Positions 57,884 to 64,000 of a DNA stretch of 64,000 nt are shown here, piece by piece (the stretch's first letter is position 1; each line of letters begins with the position of its first letter). This stretch comes from Rhizobium sp. NXC14 (lineage in GTDB: Bacteria; Pseudomonadota; Alphaproteobacteria; Rhizobiales; Rhizobiaceae), in the NCBI RefSeq assembly GCF_002117485.1, contig NZ_CP021031.1, positions 124,001-188,000 on the forward strand. Direction: 5' to 3'. The position numbers were made by a program, and so were the translations under genes. The notes below the pieces were generated by a model. That model was not told where the DNA came from. It was given only the letters and a program-made list of their open reading frames with translations, and ran no database searches.

Positions 57884-58095
57884 CTCCTGTTCAAAGGTTG
57901 GGCTAAAACAGCCCAATCCTTCAAATCAAAAGCGCAACATGCAAATCCCGCGCTCCAAATGCCGCGAAAGCGGCTTCGTTCAATCCAAATTGCGGTTCCA
58001 CCTAAAATCGTCCCGCTCTAGGCAGCGACTCGTTACCGACCTCGGCGACCGGCGTCGCCTGCCGCGTGCCTCGTGCACGAAGTGCGCGCACACCC
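57884..58095. other. Spacer before nod box
   Basis: No gene recognised. Confidence 0.4.
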
Positions 58096-58142
58096 ATCCG
58101 TGACGTCGATATATTCCATCAAAACAATAAATTACTCAGCTG
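58096..58142 (+). promoter_or_regulatory. nod box ahead of the RTX stub and polysaccharide genes
   Basis: ATCCGTGACGTCGAT gives a full ATC-N9-GAT half; ATCAAAACAATAAAT gives the second half with one change. Overall spacing and the ATC-AAACAAT core match the nod-box consensus. It faces right, 65 bp before the RTX stub. Confidence 0.8.
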
Positions 58143-58206
58143 ACCCGATCAACGGTATGAAGGCATCCCGCTGCGTTAGGGCACTGCATCACAAGGAGCA
58201 TTTGCA

Positions 58207-58365
58207 ATGGGACAGTTCGAGATCTGGGAGAAGTTTATCCAGGGCAGCGATGACCCCGATACCCTCATCGGCAGTGATGGTGACGATCTGCTCTGGGATT
58301 ACGGCGGCAATGACTGGATCGACGGTCGCGCGAGAGCGTGCCGAGTTAACCTTACCAAAATGTAA
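58207..58365 (+). pseudogene. RTX calcium-binding protein, N-terminal fragment
   Basis: AAGGAG at 58193 precedes ATG 58207. The 52 residues include GSDDPDTLIGSDGDDLLWDY then GGNDWIDG, the start of RTX nonapeptide repeats, then unrelated residues and a stop. It is the first gene behind a nod box, the position known for nodO, a secreted RTX nodulation protein of R. leguminosarum. The fragment is too short to prove that identity. Confidence 0.65.
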
Positions 58366-58464
58366 TGTAAAGTTGGTGCGCTTCTATGTCGCGCTGAAGT
58401 CGAATTGACTCAAAATCCGAGGTGTGTGAGTGTCACGAGATAGAATCACGATAAAGCTGAATAT

Positions 58465-59547
58465 ATGAATCATCTTGGTGAAGTCGTTCTGCAAAGACAA
58501 AGACAAAAATTATTTGAGATAGTAAGGAAATTTGTAAAACCTGGACAGCCATACATAATAATGGACTTTCCATCAACAACGGATCCGGGACACTATGCAA
58601 GTTGGCTCGGTCTTCTGGAAGTATTGAAAAAAGTAACGGGCCGAATGCCTGTCCTTACGTGTAGCGCATCTCAGAATATAGACGAGATAAAAGCAACGCC
58701 GGGCGACGCTCCCATCTTCATTTGCGGCTGGAGCCATTTTGGCGATTTGCAGGCCGGCAGGGATGATATTCGTTGCCGTTTGATGTGGAAATATCCGGAT
58801 CGGACAATCATCCAGATGCCGCAATCGATTCACTTCGCAAACGAGGCGCTCAAGGATTACGCCAAGCGCACGATTGCACGGCATCGCAACTTTTTTCTCA
58901 TGACGCGGGATGACCAGAGCTTTGAGCTGGCAAGAGCAAACTTTGATTGCGACGTCGAGTCTGGCCCGGACACGGCATTCGGTATCGAGACGCTCAAACC
59001 CTTCGAAGCTGATCCCCTTAGAGTGCTGTATGTGATGCAGCCTCTTGAGGACGATGTCGATATCGCCGGGGCGCGAGCGATAGTTGACGGCCCACTGACA
59101 AACTGGATCAACGGTCCAGGTCGTTTGTCGCGCATGCGCATGTCGAGTGTGGTCAGCGCAGCGCTGCGATATGGCTTCAGCCGCTCAGCGATGATGGTCC
59201 AGCATCGCGAGGAGGTCGCTGCCCGTTATGTAGATTATGGCGTGAGGATTCTGTCCGGCGCGCAACGGATAATTACCAACCATTTACACGGTCATATTCT
59301 CTGTCTCTTGCTCAATAAGCCGCATATCGCGGTCGCGAGAGACGGAAGCCGTCTGCACGCTTTCATCAGTAGCCAGACCGGCGACAGCCCCCTGGTCGAG
59401 AAAGCGACGAATGCGAGCGAGATTTTCGCAGCAATGTCTCGCCTGCCCTATGAGATCGGGGGAACCTGGTACAAGTCGAGCCGACCCATGAATCTGAGTC
59501 CCAGCATTCCCACCCCCGATCTAGTCCCTCAACCTTCCACAGTCTGA
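58465..59547 (+). CDS. Polysaccharide pyruvyltransferase family protein
   Basis: A 360-residue cytoplasmic enzyme of the ExoV/WcaK class that adds pyruvate ketals to sugars of exported polysaccharides. Marks: PYIIMDFPSTTDPGHYASWL near the start, NFFLMTRDDQSFELA in the middle, and AQRIITNHLHGHILCLLLNK with PHIAVARDGSRLHAF at the C-terminus, the family's conserved end. The ATG at 58465 has only a weak ribosome site. It is the first of three genes with short gaps or overlaps for building and exporting a decorated polysaccharide. Confidence 0.8.
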   Translation: MNHLGEVVLQRQRQKLFEIVRKFVKPGQPYIIMDFPSTTDPGHYASWLGLLEVLKKVTGRMPVLTCSASQNIDEIKATPGDAPIFICGWSHFGDLQAGRDDIRCRLMWKYPDRTIIQMPQSIHFANEALKDYAKRTIARHRNFFLMTRDDQSFELARANFDCDVESGPDTAFGIETLKPFEADPLRVLYVMQPLEDDVDIAGARAIVDGPLTNWINGPGRLSRMRMSSVVSAALRYGFSRSAMMVQHREEVAARYVDYGVRILSGAQRIITNHLHGHILCLLLNKPHIAVARDGSRLHAFISSQTGDSPLVEKATNASEIFAAMSRLPYEIGGTWYKSSRPMNLSPSIPTPDLVPQPSTV

Positions 59548-59566
59548 TTATTGGTAGGAGTTCAGT

Positions 59567-61081
59567 TTGTCGGTTTTGCAAGACGACGATATTCTCTTCA
59601 GCCATGTCAGTGAGAACCGGTCCACGGCAGCCGTCAAGGGTGCCTTCTGGTCGGCAGTAAGTACCCTTATTCCGACGGTCCTCACCTTCGCTGTTTTTGT
59701 GGTCACTTCCCGCGTTCTCCAGCCTCGGGACTTCGGTCTTGTCGCGCTGGCATTCAGCATCGTCTCGTTTGCAGCCAGTTTTGGACCGACTGCATTTGGC
59801 GAGGCGATCATCCAGAGAGCCGAGATAAGGCGGAGCCATCTCGACACGATATTCCTGCTTTCGCTGGTTTTTTCGTTTTTGGTTTACGGCGCTTTATGTC
59901 TAGCCGCTTCGTCGATCGCGGCCTACGTCGGGCATCAGGAAGTCATCTATCTCATCTACATCATGGGATTGAAGGTATTCTTCGATTTCACGGCCGTCGT
60001 TCCGAACGCGATTGTGAACAGGAAGATGTCGTTCCATTTGGTTGCCGTCCGTACAGTTATCGCGACCATTACGTCCGCTTGCATCTGCCTTGTTCTGGTT
60101 CTCGCAGGTTTCGGCTTGTGGGGGCTTGCGATTGCACAGATCGCCGCCACGGCAGCATCGTGCGGCGCCGCATTCTGGGGTGCGGGTTGGTTTCCGGGAT
60201 TGAACATCAAGAGAGCAAGCCTCGACGATCTGCTTCACTATGGTTTCTTTGCATCCGGCACCCGCTTCTTACAGACGATGAGCTTGGACAACTTGCTCAT
60301 CGGCGTGCTCTTGAGCCCATCTGCGCTCGGGATCTATAACTTTTCAAAACGTCTGTTTGACATGATCAACAACGTCATCGCCGGCGGCCTGACGTCGGTG
60401 ACGCATGTGCTGCTTTCTTCATTGCGGGCCGATCCGAAGAAGGTCCGGGAAGCATTCCTGATGGCGACGTTTGGTTGTGCTCTGGTTTCGTACCCCGTAT
60501 TCATCGGCCTCGCGGCGGTTGCGGATGATGCGATCACGACCATTTTCGGTGCGCACTGGATCGAGGCCGTTTGGCCGGTGCGATTCTACTGCGTTATCGG
60601 GTTGATGGCTGGGATCGGCTACGTACAGGCATCCTTGATAAAGAGCCAGGGAGAGATGGATTGGTGGTTTTACTACCAGCTGGCACGCAATCTCCTCACG
60701 CTCGTGACCATCGCAGTTCTCTACCCTTATGGCGTGACGACGATCGTCTTTGCCATCATGATGGAAGTTTTGTTGTTTTGGCCGATCACGAGCTGGAAGG
60801 TGTCGCAACATATAGAGCTGAGCATCCCGGCATATTTGGCGCAGTTCCTGCGGCCTACCGTGGCTAGTGCAGCGATGGTGGCAGTCCTTTTGCTCCTCCA
60901 CGAACTGCTGCGTCATTGGTCGCCGTACCCACGTCTGGCCATAGAAGTCCTGGGAGGTGGCATCGCTTACTGCAGCTTGATATTCGTTCTGTGCAGAGCT
61001 CGTTTGGATGTCTTGATCGGCAGCATCAAGCAAGCTCGGCAACGCAAGGCCGATAGAGGCGCAGTGGCGACCCCTGTGTGA
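59567..61081 (+). CDS. Wzx-type polysaccharide flippase
   Basis: A 504-residue membrane protein with about 12-14 helices of the MOP/Wzx (ExoT/WzxC-like) family, which moves lipid-linked sugar units across the inner membrane. GAFWSAVSTLIPTVLTFAVF and RVLQPRDFGLVALAFSIVSF form the opening, as is typical. It starts at a TTG with a TAGGAG site six bases upstream (no ATG fits). It is 20 bp after the pyruvyltransferase, and its end overlaps a possible GTG start of the next gene. Confidence 0.85.
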   Translation: MSVLQDDDILFSHVSENRSTAAVKGAFWSAVSTLIPTVLTFAVFVVTSRVLQPRDFGLVALAFSIVSFAASFGPTAFGEAIIQRAEIRRSHLDTIFLLSLVFSFLVYGALCLAASSIAAYVGHQEVIYLIYIMGLKVFFDFTAVVPNAIVNRKMSFHLVAVRTVIATITSACICLVLVLAGFGLWGLAIAQIAATAASCGAAFWGAGWFPGLNIKRASLDDLLHYGFFASGTRFLQTMSLDNLLIGVLLSPSALGIYNFSKRLFDMINNVIAGGLTSVTHVLLSSLRADPKKVREAFLMATFGCALVSYPVFIGLAAVADDAITTIFGAHWIEAVWPVRFYCVIGLMAGIGYVQASLIKSQGEMDWWFYYQLARNLLTLVTIAVLYPYGVTTIVFAIMMEVLLFWPITSWKVSQHIELSIPAYLAQFLRPTVASAAMVAVLLLLHELLRHWSPYPRLAIEVLGGGIAYCSLIFVLCRARLDVLIGSIKQARQRKADRGAVATPV

Positions 61082-61167
61082 TTTCCTGGTCCACCGCGGC
61101 GAATTGTTCGCGGCTCGAATTTCATTCTCAAACGGCCTTCAGCCGCAAGCGTAGGATAATCGACAAG

Positions 61168-62265
61168 ATGACTGATCTTGAGCGCGGTTACTCGTCACCG
61201 GCGATCCACAGTGCAGACACTTCGATCATTGGCCGCAGCCGCTACTATACTCTCGATGCGATGCGCGGGTTTGCCGCTATATGTGTTGTTGCCACACACT
61301 TCCAGGAGAGATACGCACCATCAGCTTATCTGGCCGTCGACTTTTTCTTCGTTCTCAGCGGGTTCATCATTGCCGACATTTACGGGAGACGGCTTTCGCA
61401 CGGTCTGCCATTCCAGTCATTCATGAAAGCCCGCATCAAACGCCTTTATCCGCTCTATTTGATCGGCGTCCTCGTCGGTCTCACACAGATCATTTTGCTG
61501 ACGAGTTGGGGACTGCGGGTTCAGAGCGACATTGATCTTCTGGTGTCGACGGCGACGAACACGTTCTTTCTACCTAGTCCGATGTATTTCCTGCAAGCGC
61601 ATCCAATGCAAGGGATGTTTCCGATCAACGGCCCGGCATGGTCGATGTTTTGGGAATTGCTGGTCAACATAGTCTTCGCACTGTGGCTTTTCCGGCTCCC
61701 TGTCCGTGCCCTCTGCGGAGTTGCCGTCGTCTCAGCTGCATTCTTGGTTTTGGTCGGTGCGAACTACGGTATGTTGAATATTGGCTGGGAGTGGCCATCA
61801 GCAGTAGGTGGACTGCCGAGGGTGATGTTTTCATTTACCGCAGGTGTTGTCATCTGCCGTCTATTCAACGGCGCATCTGCATGGAGGAGAGGCTGGGCGG
61901 CGATGGCGCCATGCCTCCTTTTGCTGATCTGCATCGCAGCCCCGGTTCCGGTCGCGTTGCGGCCATACTACGATCTGATCTTCGCGATTGCCTTGGCGCC
62001 GCTCATCGTAACGCTCGGTCTCTTTCTGGAGATGCCTGCAAAAGCAGAAAGGCTAGCGACGTGGATCGGATATATCTCCTATCCCGTCTACATCTTGCAT
62101 CGAGGTGTGATCGGTGTTTTCAAGCCGTTCGCCGGTTCGATTGGTTTGAACGTCCCTTTCGCATTCCTGGTCCTTCTCGGCGCGGTCACGTGTTTCGCTT
62201 ATATGACCGCACGTCTCGTAGACAGAGCAACGGCTATACACGCGCGCCGAGCCGTATCGCGATGA
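61168..62265 (+). CDS. Acyltransferase 3 family membrane protein
   Basis: From the ATG at 61168 the protein has 365 residues; a GTG at 61078 overlapping the flippase stop (GTGTGA) would add 30. The acyltransferase-3 core begins YYTLDAMRGFAAICVVATHF, then YLAVDFFFVLSGFIIADIYG and GPAWSMFWELLVNIVFALWL, with about ten helices. It probably O-acetylates the polysaccharide handled by the two genes before it. It shares the family, but little else, with the gene at 39.5 kb. Confidence 0.85.
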   Translation: MTDLERGYSSPAIHSADTSIIGRSRYYTLDAMRGFAAICVVATHFQERYAPSAYLAVDFFFVLSGFIIADIYGRRLSHGLPFQSFMKARIKRLYPLYLIGVLVGLTQIILLTSWGLRVQSDIDLLVSTATNTFFLPSPMYFLQAHPMQGMFPINGPAWSMFWELLVNIVFALWLFRLPVRALCGVAVVSAAFLVLVGANYGMLNIGWEWPSAVGGLPRVMFSFTAGVVICRLFNGASAWRRGWAAMAPCLLLLICIAAPVPVALRPYYDLIFAIALAPLIVTLGLFLEMPAKAERLATWIGYISYPVYILHRGVIGVFKPFAGSIGLNVPFAFLVLLGAVTCFAYMTARLVDRATAIHARRAVSR

Positions 62266-62458
62266 CATTCAGCCGTGAGCGCTACGATTATCGCGTGTTA
62301 AGGGCCCGATGCGAAAGCTAGCTGCTCTCTTCGGAGGTCGCGAGCGCTTCGGTGGCGGCAATCCTCACGCAACTCTCATCGGCCGACCGAACCGAGGTCG
62401 ACCTTCTGCACGCTTTCCAAGGTAAAGCCGGTGCGCAATTCTACAGCGACTGCTACCG

Positions 62459-63217
62459 TCAGCGGTGCAGCAGCGGCCGCAAGGCCGCCTGCGTTTCCGT
62501 TAGCAGCTTGAGATAGCGCTCCTTCATCTCGGATGCCGGGACGAGGGCGGCCGGCGCGCCGATATTGATTGCCGCGACCGTTTCGCCGCGATCGTTTTCA
62601 ACAGGCACGGCAATGGAGCAGAGACCGATTTCCAGCTCCTGATCGATAAGGGCGTAACCCTCAGCACGCACGCGGCGGAATTCGGCGATGAGTTCCTCTG
62701 GATCGGTCTTGGTATTCGCGGTGTTTTGCTTCAGCTCGCTGCGGGCAAGGACGGCGCGCGCCTCGCTCTCGGGAAGCGCCGCAAGCAGCACCCGGCCCAT
62801 CGAGGCACAATAGGCGGGCAGGCGGCTGCCGGGGGTGAGATTGATCGACATGACCCGGCGTTGCGAGGCGCGGGCGATATAGACGATTTCGGTGCCGTCG
62901 AGCACCGACGCCGAGGCGCTCTGGCCGGCGCGTTCCGAGAGATGATCGAGATGCGGCTGCAACAGCGCCGGAAGCGGCGTCGCTGCGAGATAGGCATGGC
63001 CAAGCCTGAGGATCTTCGGGGTCAGCGTGAAGAACTTGCCGTCATAATCGGCATAGCCGAGCTCGGCGAGCGTCAATAGCGAGCGGCGCACCGTGGCGCG
63101 ATCAAGCGCCGTCAATTTCGAAGCCTCGGCGATCGAAAGCCGCTGGCGCGTTTCGCCGAAGGCTTCGATGACCTTCAGGCCGCGGGCAAAGCCGCTGACA
63201 AAATCAGTTTCACGCAT
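62459..63217 (-). CDS. pcaR: IclR-family regulator of the beta-ketoadipate pathway (PcaR-type)
   Basis: A 252-residue regulator. The N-terminal winged helix reads FARGLKVIEAFGETRQRLSI, AEASKLTALDRATVRRSLLT, LAELGYADYDGKFFTLTPKI; the C-terminal effector domain holds VYIARASQRRVMSINLTPGS, RLPAYCASMGRVLLAAL and AINIGAPAA. This pattern is that of PcaR/PobR/PcaU, which activate protocatechuate genes in response to beta-ketoadipate or a related inducer. It is divergent from pcaI with a likely operator between. Confidence 0.88.
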   Translation of the reverse strand: MRETDFVSGFARGLKVIEAFGETRQRLSIAEASKLTALDRATVRRSLLTLAELGYADYDGKFFTLTPKILRLGHAYLAATPLPALLQPHLDHLSERAGQSASASVLDGTEIVYIARASQRRVMSINLTPGSRLPAYCASMGRVLLAALPESEARAVLARSELKQNTANTKTDPEELIAEFRRVRAEGYALIDQELEIGLCSIAVPVENDRGETVAAINIGAPAALVPASEMKERYLKLLTETQAALRPLLHR

Positions 63218-63240
63218 GTCGATCTCCCTCGTAATGCTAT

Positions 63241-63255
63241 GTGCGATATACGAAC
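63241..63255. promoter_or_regulatory. Likely PcaR operator
   Basis: GTGCGATATACGAAC, in reverse GTTCGTATATCGCAC, is close to the PcaU/PobR consensus GTTCGATAATCGCAC. A further partial repeat (TAACGCACA) follows at 63266. It lies between the divergent pcaR and pcaI genes. Confidence 0.6.
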
Positions 63256-63364
63256 AAATGTCAAATAACGCACAAATTTGCTTGCGGCGGCCTCCTGTTG
63301 CGCCTTATCTCTGAGGAGGAGGGCGGCACGAATATCTGCCTGATGGAGAACTGGGAGATCCCGC

Positions 63365-64000
63365 ATGGACAAGACAATCGGGAGCACGGCGGCGGCCGTC
63401 TCCGAGATCGGTGACGGCGCGATCGTCATGATCGGTGGTTTCGGCGGTTCTGGCGCGCCAATCGAGCTGATCCATGCCCTGATCGACAAAGGCCCTAGAA
63501 ATCTCACCGTGATCAACAACAATGCAGGCAACGGCCGCATCGGGATTGCTGCGATGATCGATGCCGGCATGGTCAGGAAGATGATCTGCTCGTTTCCGCG
63601 CTCGTCCGATCCGCGCGCCTTCACGGATAAATATCTCGCCGGGGAAATCGAGCTTGAGCTCGTGCCGCAGGGAACGCTGGCCGAGCGCATCCGCGCCGGC
63701 GGCGCCGGCATTCCGGCCTTTTACACCCCGACCGGCTACGGCACCGAACTCGCCGAAGGCAAGGTCGTCGCCGAATTCGACGGCCGCCATTATGTGCAGG
63801 AGCGCTGGCTGAAGGCCGATTTTGCCATCGTCAAGGCTCAGGTCGGCGACGTCCACGGCAACCTCACCTACAACAAGGCCGGCCGCAATTTTAATCCGCT
63901 GATGTGCATGGCGGCTGCCAGGACGATTGCCCAGGTCTCCTCGATCGTGCCGGCCGGCGGCATCGATCCCGAGCATGTCGTCACCCCCGGCATCTTCGTC
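63365..64000 (+). CDS. pcaI: 3-oxoadipate CoA-transferase subunit A (PcaI), cut by window edge
   Basis: The first 212 residues of a family I CoA-transferase alpha subunit: IGDGAIVMIGGFGGSGAPIE (oxyanion loop), NLTVINNNAGNGRIGIAAMI, GEIELELVPQGTLAERIRAG, GAGIPAFYTPTGYGT and HGNLTYNKAGRNFNPLMCMA. It activates beta-ketoadipate with CoA from succinyl-CoA. pcaJ should follow beyond the window. The divergent PcaR-type regulator fixes the pathway. Confidence 0.92.
   Translation, partial: MDKTIGSTAAAVSEIGDGAIVMIGGFGGSGAPIELIHALIDKGPRNLTVINNNAGNGRIGIAAMIDAGMVRKMICSFPRSSDPRAFTDKYLAGEIELELVPQGTLAERIRAGGAGIPAFYTPTGYGTELAEGKVVAEFDGRHYVQERWLKADFAIVKAQVGDVHGNLTYNKAGRNFNPLMCMAAARTIAQVSSIVPAGGIDPEHVVTPGIFV

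Noticed and set aside
1..64000. CRISPR arrays, tRNA and rRNA genes, replication origin
   Set aside because: No regularly spaced repeats, no cloverleaf or rRNA-like sequence, and no repABC-type genes were recognised on reading.

Overview
The window reads as part of the symbiotic plasmid (or island) of a fast-growing Rhizobium of the R. etli / R. leguminosarum type. It holds nodM with a nod box, nolF and a cut nolG, a nodD-type regulator, a syrB-like regulator, NifA/sigma-54 promoter signatures, two further nod boxes, and a dense scatter of IS remnants and decayed genes. The species assignment is inference from gene content. No replication, conjugation, rRNA, tRNA or CRISPR features were recognised.

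Layout. 1-3 kb: IS66 edge, a Crp/Fnr relic, an unknown gene, and an orphan NifA-type promoter. 3-7.3 kb (minus strand): nod box, nodM, a frameshifted FMN reductase, nolF, nolG'. 7.5-11.4 kb: an exported protein, an RTX protein and small relics. 11.4-17.6 kb: a complete yejABEF-type peptide/opine ABC operon whose binding-protein ORF is joined in frame to a GntR DNA-binding domain. 18-21 kb: a lipocalin-like gene and a decayed sarcosine oxidase/folD operon. 21-24.3 kb: an intact S9 peptidase behind a sigma-54 promoter. 24-26 kb: nested IS630, ISL3 and IS481 relics. 26-27.5 kb: a cytochrome c peroxidase with a NifA UAS plus a sigma-54 promoter. 27.7-30.3 kb: two convergent beta-helix genes, one broken. 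31-33.7 kb: a damaged membrane protein/UPF0489 pair divergent from an AlbA_2-type gene. 33.7-36.9 kb: ssuCBD (alkanesulfonate use) with only a stub of ssuA. 37-41.4 kb: relics, a nod box, a broken acyltransferase and an intact acyltransferase. 41.6-44.1 kb: an IS3-family element next to a 1.2-kb second copy of the peptidase promoter and 5' end. 44.2-45.4 kb: an exported protein that resembles ADP-ribosyltransferases. 45.8-50 kb: IS6 relic, LuxR stub, two tandem sfnB genes. 50.4-51.8 kb: syrB-like pair. 52-55 kb: ISL3 relic and small unknown genes. 55.7-56.7 kb: nodD. 57-62.3 kb: integrase relic, nod box, RTX stub, then pyruvyltransferase, flippase and acyltransferase. 62.5-64 kb: pcaR-type regulator divergent from pcaI, which runs off the end.

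How it fits together. Nod boxes (targets of NodD) and NifA/sigma-54 sites recur through the window and are repeatedly separated from, or joined to, new genes by rearrangement. Intact functions centre on Nod-factor precursor supply (NodM), efflux (NolF, partner broken), surface polysaccharide modification, organosulfur scavenging (SsuCBD, SfnB; an MsuE-like reductase is broken), peptide uptake, peroxide removal and entry to protocatechuate catabolism. The most interesting leads are the NifA-type promoters of the peroxidase and the peptidase, the 1.2-kb direct repeat, the ADP-ribosyltransferase-like exported protein, the nod-box-linked polysaccharide cluster, and the UPF0489/membrane/AlbA_2 module.
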